Positions 26,489 to 35,748 of a DNA stretch of 64,000 nucleotides are shown piece by piece (the first letter of the stretch is position 1; every line of letters begins with the position of its first letter). A program made the position numbers and the translations under genes. The stretch is from Lachnospiraceae bacterium (GTDB taxonomy: Bacteria; Bacillota; Clostridia; Lachnospirales; Lachnospiraceae), in assembly GCA_017634975.1 (NCBI GenBank), contig JAGBMJ010000015.1, positions 62,001-126,000 on the forward strand, read 5' to 3'. The notes below the pieces were generated by a model, which was not told the DNA's origin, searched no databases, and saw nothing but the letters and a program-made list of their open reading frames with translations.

Positions 26489-28300
26489 ATGCAGGGATTG
26501 AAGAAATCGGAACAGAAACCTTCACAGGATCTGGAGCAGAGATTCGTAAAGTATTATAAGAAATATCCGAACGATTCGCTGAAGGTATTGCTCGGTTTTT
26601 ATAAGGGGCAGTACCATAAGTTTCTGATCAGCTGTTTCTTTTTTCTGATCAAGCATTCACCGGCGCTGTTTTCTTCACTGCTGATCGCCAACGTGATCAA
26701 CGGCGTATTGGCGGGAGGCGAGATGGCCAGGTACGCGATCATGGCGAACGTGGGTATCTGGATCGGTCTGCTGACCATACATTTGCCGGCCAACTATCTG
26801 TATATGAAATACCGGGCACGCGTGACCAGACAGACAGAAGCGGCGCTCCGCGGGGCTCTGGTGCGTAAACTGCAGGAACTGTCGATCCCGTATCATACAC
26901 AGGCGCAGTCCGGACGTCTGCAGTCCAAGATCATCCGTGATGTGGAAGCAATTGAAACCCTGTCTTCGCAGTTATTCATCAATATGATGAACATTACGAT
27001 GAATATGGTGATCATGGTCGGGATCACGGCGGCGAAGAACCGTACGATCCTGCTGTTCTTTGTACTGGTAGCGCCGATCGCATCCCTGACGATCGTAGCA
27101 TTTCGGAAAAAGATCAGTCGCGAGAACCGGGCATTTCGTGTGGAGATGGAAAACACTTCCGCAAAAGTCATGGAAATGGTGGAGATGGTTCCCGTGACCA
27201 GAGCGCATGCGCTGGAGGAAGTGGAACGCGAGCGTATGGCAAAACAGCTGGAAGAGACCGCGGAAAGAGGCTATCGTCTGGATATGGTACAGGCCAACTT
27301 CGGTGCGGTCGGCTGGGTGGTCTTTCAGGTTTTCCAGGCATTGTGCCTCGGCTTTACCGGTTATCTGGCGCTGAAAGGCAGGATACAGGTAGGCGACATC
27401 ACGTTTTACCAGACCGGTTTTACCACGGTGGTAAATCAGTTTACGGCACTGATCAATCTGCTGCCGGTGCTGACCAAAGGTCTGGAATCCGTCAAGTCGG
27501 TCGGAGAAGTGCTCTCCTGCGATGATGTGGAACACAACGAAGGCAAGGAAGAACTGACCTCCCTGACCGGGGAATATGAATTCCGTAACGTGAGTTTTTC
27601 CTATCCGGATACGGACGAAGATGTGCTGAAGGAGCTGAGTATGCGGGTAAAACCGGGCGAGACGGTAGCGATCGTCGGCGGATCCGGTTCCGGAAAGACC
27701 ACGATGCTCAATCTTCTGATCGGTTTTATGCTGCCGAAGGAAGGGCAGCTTCTGGTGGATGGAAAGGATATCAGCGAGATCAACTTAAAGACTTACCGGC
27801 GGTTTCTTTCGGTCGTGCCGCAGATGCCGCTGTTGTTTACCGGTACGCTTCGTGATAATATAGTATACGGTATGGAAGACGTGACGGAGGAGCATCTGCA
27901 GAAAGCTGTGAAGGCGGCTAATCTGGCGGATATGGTGAGTAAACTGCCGCAGGGGCTGGATACTATGCTGGAGGAGCATGGTGCCAATCTTTCCGGCGGA
28001 CAGCGGCAGCGTATCGCGATCGCAAGAGCCATCATCCGTGATCCGCAGGTGATCCTTTTGGATGAAGCAACCTCTGCACTGGATGTGATCTCGGAAAAAG
28101 AGATCCAGGAAGCGCTGCAGAGTCTGCAGAAAGACCGCACCACCTTTATCGTAGCGCATCGTCTGTCTACGGTAAAAAATGCGGATCGTATCGCGGTGCT
28201 TTCCGCAGGTAAGATCGTGGAGGAAGGCAGCTATACCGAATTAATGGAAAAGAAAGGGATCTTCTATCATATGGAGAGCTTACAGGTGAGTCTGGCATGA
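26489..28300 (+). CDS. ABC half-transporter (fused membrane and ATPase domains)
   Basis: A 603-residue exporter-type ABC protein: six helices in residues 45-320, then an ATPase domain with Walker A GGSGSGKT (397-404), signature LSGGQRQR, Walker B VILLDEATSALD and the switch His in VAHRLSTV. Such proteins act as homodimers or heterodimers. It is embedded in a pectin-use operon, overlapping YesL by 4 bp, which is unusual for an exporter. It might export a sugar or signal or supply another function; the sequence does not say. Start ATG 26489 has a weak ribosome site (GCAGGAAT). Confidence 0.9.
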   Translation: MQGLKKSEQKPSQDLEQRFVKYYKKYPNDSLKVLLGFYKGQYHKFLISCFFFLIKHSPALFSSLLIANVINGVLAGGEMARYAIMANVGIWIGLLTIHLPANYLYMKYRARVTRQTEAALRGALVRKLQELSIPYHTQAQSGRLQSKIIRDVEAIETLSSQLFINMMNITMNMVIMVGITAAKNRTILLFFVLVAPIASLTIVAFRKKISRENRAFRVEMENTSAKVMEMVEMVPVTRAHALEEVERERMAKQLEETAERGYRLDMVQANFGAVGWVVFQVFQALCLGFTGYLALKGRIQVGDITFYQTGFTTVVNQFTALINLLPVLTKGLESVKSVGEVLSCDDVEHNEGKEELTSLTGEYEFRNVSFSYPDTDEDVLKELSMRVKPGETVAIVGGSGSGKTTMLNLLIGFMLPKEGQLLVDGKDISEINLKTYRRFLSVVPQMPLLFTGTLRDNIVYGMEDVTEEHLQKAVKAANLADMVSKLPQGLDTMLEEHGANLSGGQRQRIAIARAIIRDPQVILLDEATSALDVISEKEIQEALQSLQKDRTTFIVAHRLSTVKNADRIAVLSAGKIVEEGSYTELMEKKGIFYHMESLQVSLA

Positions 28301-29016
28301 GTGGAGAGGGAAGAGGATTTGCTTTTTTGCAGATGGACAGTCCGTTTATGCGCTTCTTAAGCGTCTTGGCGGATCTGATGATACTGAATTTCCTGACGAT
28401 TGTATGTTGTATCCCGGTCATTACCGCGGGAGCATCGTTTACGGCAATGCACTATGTACTGACCAAGATGGTGCGTAATGAAGAAGGGTATATCGCGAGA
28501 TCCTTTTTTCATGCATTTAAGCAGAACCTCGGACAGAGCATCTTTATCTGGATCGGTATGATCGGTGTGACGGCAGCTCTGGTCATGGACTGGTTGATCC
28601 TGAAGAGTACACCCGGACAGTTTTCCGAGGTGCTGGTGGTATTGCTCTATGCTGCAGCGATCGTGGTTTATCTGATCATGCTGTATGTGTTTCCGGTATT
28701 GTCCCGTTATCACAATACGATCCGCGGAACGTTAAAGACTGCTTTTTCCATGGCTGTTTTCGGAATCTTTACACTGCGTACGATCGCAAACGGTCTGCTT
28801 TTTCTTGTACCTTTTGCGGTGCTTTGGATCGGCGGCTGGAATTCGATTCCGATCCTGGCGGTGTTCTGTTTCACACTGCCGGGCTATCTGCGGGCGGCGC
28901 TGTACAGCGGATTGTTCAAAAAGTATGAGACTCCGGCGGAAGAGCTGCAGCAGCAGGCAGAAGATGCAAAGAAAAAGCGGGAAGAGCGGAAGAAAAATAA
29001 GAATCGCTTTCATTGA
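28297..29016 (+). CDS. YesL-family (DUF624) membrane protein
   Basis: A 239-residue protein with about five helices, matching the YesL/DUF624 family: FMRFLSVLADLMILNFLTIVCCIPVITAGASFTAMHYVL. In B. subtilis yesL opens the rhamnogalacturonan cluster (yesL to yesZ), and relatives are regularly found beside YtcP/LplB permeases. The role is thought to be in sugar transport but has not been shown. ATGA overlap with the ABC gene. The C-terminal 30 residues are a highly charged Lys/Glu/Arg tail. Confidence 0.9.
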   Translation: MSGEGRGFAFLQMDSPFMRFLSVLADLMILNFLTIVCCIPVITAGASFTAMHYVLTKMVRNEEGYIARSFFHAFKQNLGQSIFIWIGMIGVTAALVMDWLILKSTPGQFSEVLVVLLYAAAIVVYLIMLYVFPVLSRYHNTIRGTLKTAFSMAVFGIFTLRTIANGLLFLVPFAVLWIGGWNSIPILAVFCFTLPGYLRAALYSGLFKKYETPAEELQQQAEDAKKKREERKKNKNRFH

Positions 29017-29032
29017 GTGAGGGAACGGAAAG

Positions 29033-29893
29033 ATGCGTATAGGGATACGGTTACATGACACAAAAAAATGTCCGTTGGAAGAACGACTGCAGATCGTGCG
29101 GCGGCAGGGGTTTTCCTGTGTGCACATTGCGCTGGGGAAGACGGACGGGCTTCCGAAGGAGACAGACGCGCTGACACCGGGCTATGCCCTGTGGCTGAAA
29201 AAAGTCTTTGCGGATGCACAGCTGGATATGGCAGTGCTGGGAAATTATCAGAACCTGGCGCACCCGGATCCGGTGAAGTTGAAGGAGATACAGCATCGTT
29301 ATACGGCGCATCTGCGCTTTGCGGCTTTGGCCGGCTGCGGCATGGTGGGGACCGAGACCGGTGCACCGAACGAAGATTATCACTATGACAAAGAGGCAAA
29401 TCATAGTGCGGAGGCACTGGAGATCTTTATCCACAACCTGCGTCCGGTGATCGCGGATGCGGAACGATTTGGTGTGATCCTGGCGATCGAACCGGTGTAT
29501 AAACATATCGTGTGGAACCCGAAACGGGCCAGGGAAGTACTGGATCGCATCGCGTCGCCAAATCTGCAGATCATCTTTGATCCCGTGAATCTTCTGGATC
29601 CGGACAATCTGGATCACCGGGAAGAAGTCATCGAAGAGGCGATGGACCTGCTCGCACCGGAGATCGCAATGATCCATCTGAAAGATTATGTATTGGAAGA
29701 CGGCAAAATGAATGCCGTGGGCTGCGGTTTCGGCGAGATGGATTATCGAAAGATCGTGGAATTTGCCGAAACGAAAAAGCCGTATATCCATGCAACACTG
29801 GAAAATACATCACCGGAAACCGCGGAACAGTCGCGGCAGGTGATCGAAGAACTGACCAACAAATACAGAAAGAAACCGGGAGGTGTCCAATGA
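29033..29893 (+). CDS. Sugar phosphate isomerase/epimerase-like TIM barrel
   Basis: A 286-residue protein of the AP-endonuclease-2/xylose-isomerase-like TIM-barrel family. The metal-site residues are recognisable: LAIEPVYKH (Glu), IIFDPVNLLD (Asp), MIHLKDY (His) and HATLENT (Glu) near the C-end. Such enzymes isomerise or epimerise ketoses, and within this pectin operon a galacturonate- or rhamnose-derived ketose is plausible. ATG 29033 follows GAGGGAACGGAAAG. It overlaps the GH105 gene by 4 bp (ATGA), so translation is coupled. Confidence 0.85.
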   Translation: MRIGIRLHDTKKCPLEERLQIVRRQGFSCVHIALGKTDGLPKETDALTPGYALWLKKVFADAQLDMAVLGNYQNLAHPDPVKLKEIQHRYTAHLRFAALAGCGMVGTETGAPNEDYHYDKEANHSAEALEIFIHNLRPVIADAERFGVILAIEPVYKHIVWNPKRAREVLDRIASPNLQIIFDPVNLLDPDNLDHREEVIEEAMDLLAPEIAMIHLKDYVLEDGKMNAVGCGFGEMDYRKIVEFAETKKPYIHATLENTSPETAEQSRQVIEELTNKYRKKPGGVQ

Positions 29894-31029
29894 CAGACGA
29901 AACCAGACAGCAGATCCAGGATTACATCGCATACCTGCTCAGGAATTCCAGTGCAGAGCGTCCGATGTGGAACAAGGAGATGATCCGTGAGAACAAACCG
30001 AATAAATGGAATTACATTGACGGATGTATGATCACGGCGATCCTGCAGCTGTACGAGATCACGGGAGAACAGAAGTACTTTGATTTTGCAAAGGAATTCA
30101 TTGATTTCTTTGTACAGGAAGACGGTACGATCAAGACCTATAACGTGAAGGAGTACAATCTAGACAACATCAATACGGCCAGCAATCTCTTCCTTCTGTA
30201 TGACAAGACAGGCGATGAAAAGTACAAAAAAGCGCTGGATCTGGTGCGTACGCAGCTGGATACCATGCCCCGTACGAAGGAGAACAGTTTCTGGCATAAG
30301 GATATCTATCCGAACCAGGTGTGGCTGGACGGGCTATACATGGCAGAGCCGTTCTATATGCGCTATGAGACCCGTTTCAACAAGATGGGAAAATGCAATG
30401 ACGTGATCCACCAGTTTGAGAACGTGGAGAAATATATGAAGGATCCGAAGACCGGTCTCTATTATCATGGTTATGATGAGAGCCGGGAGATGTACTGGGC
30501 CGATCCGGTGACCGGCTGCAGTCCGAATTTCTGGCTGCGCGCGCTGGGCTGGTTTTCGCTGGCACTGGTTGAGACTGCTCAGGCGACGGACGAATCCCTG
30601 TACTACGAGAAACGTTATCTGCAGACCCTGCTGGAGAATCTGGCAGATGCGCTGAAGCCGTATCAGGATGTGAGCGGCATGTTTTATCAGGTGGTGAACC
30701 GGGCGGATGCCAAAGGCAATTATCTGGAAACCTCCGGAACCGCGCTGATCGCATATGCTATACTCAAGGCCGTGCGGCTGGGATTTCTGGCGCCGCGCTA
30801 TGCGGAGATCGGTGAGAAGGCGTTTGACGGTATCGTGGAAAAATACCTGTCCCGCGATGACGACGGACAGCTGAAACTTTCCGGGATCTGCCTTGTTGCC
30901 GGGCTGGGCGGCAAGAATCACAGGGACGGTTCTCTGGATTATTACTTCAGTGAGCCGGTCGTTGAGAACGAAGCCAAAGGTGTAGCTCCGTTCCTGCTGG
31001 CATACACAGAGATGTTGAGGAGAAACTAA
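29890..31029 (+). CDS. Unsaturated rhamnogalacturonyl hydrolase, GH105
   Basis: A 379-residue GH105 enzyme, the length typical of YteR/YesR. The alpha6/alpha6 barrel shows Asp92 in NLDNINTAS and Asp147 in WLDGLYMAEPF, which correspond to YteR Asp88 and Asp143, and the conserved WADPVTGCSPNFWLRALGWF. It hydrates the double bond of unsaturated galacturonosyl-rhamnose made by rhamnogalacturonan lyases, acting in the cytoplasm. It overlaps the isomerase gene upstream (ATGA) and the GH28 gene downstream by one base (TAATG). A lyase product is implied, which the PL26-like enzyme at 8918 or an external lyase could supply. Confidence 0.95.
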   Translation: MTDETRQQIQDYIAYLLRNSSAERPMWNKEMIRENKPNKWNYIDGCMITAILQLYEITGEQKYFDFAKEFIDFFVQEDGTIKTYNVKEYNLDNINTASNLFLLYDKTGDEKYKKALDLVRTQLDTMPRTKENSFWHKDIYPNQVWLDGLYMAEPFYMRYETRFNKMGKCNDVIHQFENVEKYMKDPKTGLYYHGYDESREMYWADPVTGCSPNFWLRALGWFSLALVETAQATDESLYYEKRYLQTLLENLADALKPYQDVSGMFYQVVNRADAKGNYLETSGTALIAYAILKAVRLGFLAPRYAEIGEKAFDGIVEKYLSRDDDGQLKLSGICLVAGLGGKNHRDGSLDYYFSEPVVENEAKGVAPFLLAYTEMLRRN

Positions 31030-32630
31030 TGGAATTTTCAATCATAGCGATCTGTAATCGCAGTGTAACGATCGAGCGGAACAACAAAAGCATATACGAG
31101 ACGGAAGTACCGTGCCGGCTGCTGCTGAACGGAAACGTGGTGAAAGAGACGACAAAGAATGTGATCACGCTGTACGGACTCACGCCGGATACCGAGTATG
31201 AACTCGGGATGGATACCGTAAGCGATAATGCACCGGTAGGGCGGCGCTTCAAGAAGCGTTTCCGCACCAAACCGGAAAGTATACTGCTGGATGTGCGCAG
31301 CTTTGGCGCAGTGGGCGATGGTGAGCATAACGATACGGCGGCTCTGCAGGCGGCGATCTTGGCGTGTCCGGAGAACGGAACAGTATGGCTTCCGAAGGGA
31401 ACGTATTATTCGGGACCGCTGTTTTTTAAGAGCAATATGACCTTCTGGGTGGATGAGGGGGCAACCCTGCTCGGGGATACCGACCGCAGCCATTATCCTG
31501 TCCTGCCCGGTATGGTGCGCAATCTGTATCATAATGATGAGGAATACAATATCGCGTCCTGGGAAGGCAATCCGCTGGACTGCTTTGCCTCCCTGATCAC
31601 GGCGCTCAATGTGCAGAATCTGGATATCATTGGGGAGGGCACGATCGATGGGAATGCGCAGAACGGCGACTGGTGGGTGAATCCCAAGGTGAAGCGTACG
31701 GCGTGGCGTCCGAATACCGTCTTTATCGCACACAGCAAATATGTGCGGATGCAGGGACTGGCGGTGCAGAACTCGCCGACATGGACGATCCATCCGTATT
31801 ATTCCGATCATGTAGCGTTTATGAACCTGACGATCACCAATCCTTCGGATTCGCCCAATACGGACGGTTTCGATCCGGAAAGCTGTGTGGACGTGCTGCT
31901 GCTCGGTACAAAGATCTCGGTAGGGGATGACTGTATTGCCATAAAGAGCGGCAAGCTGTATATGGCACGCTTCCATCACCGGGAGACCAGAAATGTGACG
32001 ATCCGCAATTGCTGTCTGGAGCGCGGACATGGCTCCGTAACCGTGGGTTCCGAAGTGGCCGGCGGTGTGAGCGGCTTATTTGTAAAACAATGCATTTTCT
32101 CGCAGACCGACCGTGGTGTACGGATCAAGACCAGACGTGGCAGAGGCGATCGCAGTGTTCTTACCGATCTGACCTTTGAAGATATCCGTATGGACCACGT
32201 GCATATGCCGGTGACCGTGAATATGTTTTACTATTGTGATCCGGACGGGCACAGCGGGTATGTGCAGGATCAGAATGAGCAGCCGGTGGATTACCGTACA
32301 CCTTATATTGGACATTTGAAGATAAAAGATGTAGAATGTAGCGGTGTGGATTCTTCCTTTGTCTGTGCCTATGGTCTTCCGGAGGCACCGATCGGCAGGC
32401 TGACATTGAAAAGGGTCAGGGTAAGTTTTCTGCCGGAAGAGGAGAGAATCTCCAAGTGCCCGATCATGATGGATGATTTTCCGGAAATGAACGGCAAGGG
32501 TATGTTCTTAAAGAACGTGACGGCGCTGGAGATCGAAGATGTAGAGATCAGAGGCAGCGCTGATAAAAAGGCGGATCTGGAGAATGTTCCGGAACAGGAC
32601 ATCTCAAATTTACTTTTTGAAGACTTATAA
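31029..32630 (+). CDS. Polygalacturonase-like glycoside hydrolase, GH28
   Basis: A 533-residue GH28 enzyme. Residues 1-85 look like a fibronectin-III-type domain; the beta-helix follows (FGAVGDGEHNDTAALQAAI). The catalytic set is intact: NTDGFD (Asp279), GDDC (Asp300, Asp301), GHGS (His334) and RGVRIKT. An N-terminal FnIII with GH28 is typical of exo-acting forms and rhamnogalacturonan-type hydrolases. No signal peptide, so it trims imported oligogalacturonates. Start overlaps the GH105 stop by one base. The acetate kinase gene follows after 18 bases. Confidence 0.95.
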   Translation: MEFSIIAICNRSVTIERNNKSIYETEVPCRLLLNGNVVKETTKNVITLYGLTPDTEYELGMDTVSDNAPVGRRFKKRFRTKPESILLDVRSFGAVGDGEHNDTAALQAAILACPENGTVWLPKGTYYSGPLFFKSNMTFWVDEGATLLGDTDRSHYPVLPGMVRNLYHNDEEYNIASWEGNPLDCFASLITALNVQNLDIIGEGTIDGNAQNGDWWVNPKVKRTAWRPNTVFIAHSKYVRMQGLAVQNSPTWTIHPYYSDHVAFMNLTITNPSDSPNTDGFDPESCVDVLLLGTKISVGDDCIAIKSGKLYMARFHHRETRNVTIRNCCLERGHGSVTVGSEVAGGVSGLFVKQCIFSQTDRGVRIKTRRGRGDRSVLTDLTFEDIRMDHVHMPVTVNMFYYCDPDGHSGYVQDQNEQPVDYRTPYIGHLKIKDVECSGVDSSFVCAYGLPEAPIGRLTLKRVRVSFLPEEERISKCPIMMDDFPEMNGKGMFLKNVTALEIEDVEIRGSADKKADLENVPEQDISNLLFEDL

Positions 32631-32648
32631 TGAAAGGGGTAAAATAAA

Positions 32649-33842
32649 ATGAACATCTTGGTAATCAACTGTGGCAGCTCTTCCTTGAAGTATCAGCTGA
32701 TCGACTCCGAAACGGAGAATGTATTGGCGAAGGGTATCGTTGAACGTATCGGTATGGAGGGCAGCTGCATTACACACACTCCGGCAGGCAAAGATAAAGT
32801 GGTTAAGACACAGCCGATGGAGGATCATAACGAGGCAGTACGTCTGGTGATCGAGGCACTGATCGATCCGGAGCATGGGGTGATCAAGTCCCTTTCCGAG
32901 ATCGGTGCGGTAGGACATCGTGTGGTACATGGCGGTGAGAAGTTTAAGACCGCAGTAAAGATCGATGCTTCCGTGATCAAGGATATCGAAGATCTGAGCT
33001 CTCTGGCTCCGCTGCACAATCCGGCGAACCTGATCGGCATCCGGGCCTGTGAAAAGAATATGCCGGGGGTACCGCAGGCAGCGGTATTTGATACCGCGTT
33101 CCATCAGACCATGCCGCAGAAGGCTTATATGTACGGTCTTCCGTATGAGTACTATGAGAAATACAAGATCCGTCGTTACGGTTTCCATGGCACCAGCCAC
33201 GATTTCGTATCCAACCGTGCAGCGGAGATCCTGGGCAAAGACCGCAAGGATCTGAAGATCATCGTTTGCCATCTGGGAAATGGCGCGAGCATTTCTGCCG
33301 TAAAGAACGGCGAGTGTGTAGATACTTCCATGGGTCTGACCCCGCTGGAAGGTCTGATCATGGGTACCCGCAGCGGTGACCTGGATCCGGCGATCCTGGA
33401 CTTCATCTGCGAGAAGGAAGGCTTATCCAGCGCAGAGATGAATACGATACTGAACAAGAAATCCGGTGTATACGGTCTGTCCGGCGGTATCTCCAGTGAT
33501 TTCCGTGATCTGACTGCCGCATCCAAGGAAGGCAACGCGCTGGCCAAGATGGCACTGGAGACCTATTGCTATCGTGTAGCAAAATACATCGGTTCCTATA
33601 CCGTGGCTATGCAGGGCGTGGATGTGATCGCCTTTACCGCAGGCATCGGTGAGAACGATACGGGCGTTCGTAAGGGTGTCTGCGAATACCTGAAGTTTAT
33701 GGGTGTGAACATTGATGAAGAAAAGATCATGCTCCGCGGTGAGGAAGTGATCGTATCCACTCCGGACAGCAAGGTGACCGTGATGGTGGTACCGACCAAT
33801 GAGGAGCTGGCGATCGCAAGACAGACACTGGCGATTTTGTAA
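32649..33842 (+). CDS. ackA: Acetate kinase
   Basis: A 397-residue acetate kinase of standard length: [13 protein letters not shown] at the N-end, [47 protein letters not shown] and FTAGIGEND. It converts acetyl phosphate and ADP to acetate and ATP, or the reverse. AAAGGGG precedes ATG 32649. It lies 18 bases behind the GH28 gene with no visible terminator, so it may be read from the pectin operon promoter; no pta gene is adjacent. Codon choice is strongly biased, as expected for an abundant enzyme. Confidence 0.97.
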   Translation: MNILVINCGSSSLKYQLIDSETENVLAKGIVERIGMEGSCITHTPAGKDKVVKTQPMEDHNEAVRLVIEALIDPEHGVIKSLSEIGAVGHRVVHGGEKFKTAVKIDASVIKDIEDLSSLAPLHNPANLIGIRACEKNMPGVPQAAVFDTAFHQTMPQKAYMYGLPYEYYEKYKIRRYGFHGTSHDFVSNRAAEILGKDRKDLKIIVCHLGNGASISAVKNGECVDTSMGLTPLEGLIMGTRSGDLDPAILDFICEKEGLSSAEMNTILNKKSGVYGLSGGISSDFRDLTAASKEGNALAKMALETYCYRVAKYIGSYTVAMQGVDVIAFTAGIGENDTGVRKGVCEYLKFMGVNIDEEKIMLRGEEVIVSTPDSKVTVMVVPTNEELAIARQTLAIL

Positions 33843-33862
33843 TCTGTTAAGGTAATACTTTA

Positions 33863-35599
33863 TTGGCGATCAAAGATATTCATTACAACGCATTTATCTC
33901 CTATCGGCATGCAGAGCAGGACAGCGAAGCAGCGATCGCTCTGCATCGCCGGCTGGAGGCGTTTCGCCTTCCGGGGAATCTGCGTAAGAAATACCCGAAG
34001 GAACGCTGGAAGATCGAGCGGGTATTCCGCGATCAGGATGAGCTGCCGCTGTCGGATAGTCTGTCCGATCAGATCGAGCAGGCACTGGCAAATGCGGATT
34101 ATCTGATCGTGATCTGCTCGCCACGCCTGCCGGAGTCGAAATGGTGTGCCAGAGAGATCGAATTATTCAAGAAAATGCACGGCCTGGATCATATCCTTGC
34201 CGTATTGATCGAAGGAGAGCCGGAAGAGTCTTTTCCGGAAGGTATCCGTTATCGGGAAATTCCCACAGTAAATGAAAAAGGCGAGACGGTCATCGTTCGT
34301 CAGGAGGTCGAACCGCTGGCAGCGGAACTGCGTGCGGAGGATAAAAAGACGCGGAAGAAGCTGTTGGAGGATGCTGTCCTGCGAATGGCGGCGCCCATGT
34401 ACGGGCTGGCTTATGATGAACTGAAGCAGCGGCACCGTGAGCAGAAGATACGGCGGATCGCTGCGATCAGCGGCATCGCGGCAGCCGTTGTTTTGGGTTA
34501 TGCGGCTATGAGTACTCTGTTTGCCCTGCGCATCAGTGAGCAGAAGAAAACGATCGAAGAACAGCATGAACAGCTGCAGGAACAGTATATGCAGCAGCAG
34601 GTGAAATATGCGGAATCCATGGCTGTCGTTTCGGATACTCTGCTGAAAGAGGGGCGGCGGCTGGATGCGTTGTATGCGGCCCGAAATTCTATGCCGGCAT
34701 CGAAGGAAGAGGATGACATCCCTTATACAGCCGCAGCGGAATATGCTCTATCTGCAGCATTGATGCCTTATGATTATGACATTTTTATTCCGCAGGAGCC
34801 GCTGCCGCTGCCGGAAGATGAGGATTTCTGGGGGGATATAGATGATTATCGGGATCTTCAGGAATACCTCGGCGGGCATTATATCATGGGGGTTAGTGAG
34901 CGCGAGGACGGATCCGTATGGATCATTTTGGAGAATGCTTCGATTTCCATCTATTATCCGGAAGAAAGAATTCTTTTACAACCCGGGGAATCCTTTTATA
35001 CCGATGCTCCGGATGTAAAACTGAATTGTGCGGTTGTTTATGACGATAAGCTGTATATGCAGTTTACGGATGGTGATTATATGGCCTGCTATCAGTGGGA
35101 AGAACACGATAAAGGTGATGAATGCGGGGTTCTGACCAGGGATGAATTTACCGATCACCATATGCATATGATCGAAACAGGGCAGGAAGCCCTTTCGGAT
35201 GACGGGCAATACATCGTGCGCGTGGAATCGAATCATACAATAGGGATCTATGAGGCCGGCACAAAGGAGCCGGTACAGAAGATCTATGATATTCATGCGG
35301 AGATTTATGGCTTAGAGAGGTTAAAGGGGATGCCCTATTATGTGCTGATCACCAGCAGCCGGTATTCCTATCTGTTGAATGAGGATTTTGAGTGTATTTC
35401 CCGTATCCCGTCCTATTACGGATACGATGAAAAAGACGGACAGCTGATCCTGTATGAGCTTGCTTCGGATCATGTGAACTATATATTATACAAGGTACCT
35501 CTGAAAAGTTACGACGAACTGATCGAAGAAGCGGATGAACTGCTGAAGGATTACAGGCCTTCGGACGAAATCCTGACGCGGTATCGTATGCTGGAATAA
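33863..35599 (+). CDS. Membrane-anchored TIR-domain protein with C-terminal propeller-like region
   Basis: A 578-residue protein. Residues 5-145 are a TIR domain (YNAFISYRHAEQDSEAAI; VFRDQDELP; LIVICSPRLPESKWCAREIE), with Glu98 at the position of the catalytic glutamate of NAD-cleaving TIRs. A membrane helix follows at about 195-215, then a coiled coil (KKTIEEQHEQLQEQYMQQQ), then about 300 residues of acidic beta-rich sequence. The start is TTG 33863: AAGGT lies 9 bases upstream and an in-frame stop (33848) excludes longer forms. Lachnospiraceae carry many such TIR proteins of unknown role; NAD-dependent signalling or defence is an inference. No Thoeris partner is adjacent. Confidence 0.85.
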   Translation: MAIKDIHYNAFISYRHAEQDSEAAIALHRRLEAFRLPGNLRKKYPKERWKIERVFRDQDELPLSDSLSDQIEQALANADYLIVICSPRLPESKWCAREIELFKKMHGLDHILAVLIEGEPEESFPEGIRYREIPTVNEKGETVIVRQEVEPLAAELRAEDKKTRKKLLEDAVLRMAAPMYGLAYDELKQRHREQKIRRIAAISGIAAAVVLGYAAMSTLFALRISEQKKTIEEQHEQLQEQYMQQQVKYAESMAVVSDTLLKEGRRLDALYAARNSMPASKEEDDIPYTAAAEYALSAALMPYDYDIFIPQEPLPLPEDEDFWGDIDDYRDLQEYLGGHYIMGVSEREDGSVWIILENASISIYYPEERILLQPGESFYTDAPDVKLNCAVVYDDKLYMQFTDGDYMACYQWEEHDKGDECGVLTRDEFTDHHMHMIETGQEALSDDGQYIVRVESNHTIGIYEAGTKEPVQKIYDIHAEIYGLERLKGMPYYVLITSSRYSYLLNEDFECISRIPSYYGYDEKDGQLILYELASDHVNYILYKVPLKSYDELIEEADELLKDYRPSDEILTRYRMLE

Positions 35600-35613
35600 A
35601 AATCTGTGCTTTG

Positions 35614-35650
35614 GTTACTGTTCACAGCACGAAGGGCTGTGAACAGTAAC
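35614..35650. repeat. Palindromic module H3
   Basis: GTTACTGTTCACAGC (35614-35628) and GCTGTGAACAGTAAC (35636-35650) form a perfect 15-bp stem with loop ACGAAGG, the same loop as in 61466-61472. It may serve as a terminator for the TIR gene, though no T run follows. Confidence 0.8.
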
Positions 35651-35670
35651 GTTCTGAACAGTAACATTCT
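35641..35670. repeat. 15-bp tandem repeat
   Basis: GAACAGTAACGTTCT (35641-35655) is directly followed by GAACAGTAACATTCT (35656-35670), 14/15 identical. The second unit duplicates the end of the H3 hairpin. Confidence 0.75.
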
Positions 35671-35710
35671 TTGGGAGGCCTTCCGGTACCATCACCGGAT
35701 GCGCTTTATC

Positions 35711-35738
35711 TTGTTAAATTTTCACTATATGATATAAT
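35711..35738 (+). promoter_or_regulatory. Promoter of the antiporter-trkA unit
   Basis: TTGTTA (35711-35716), 16-bp spacer, TATAAT (35733-35738). The predicted start at about 35745 is only some 4 bases before ATG 35749. Confidence 0.5.
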
Positions 35739-35748
35739 ATATGTTATT

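Noticed and set aside
33863-35599. Thoeris-type defence system
   Set aside because: Only the TIR protein is present; no SIR2/SLOG-containing ThsA-like partner is adjacent.
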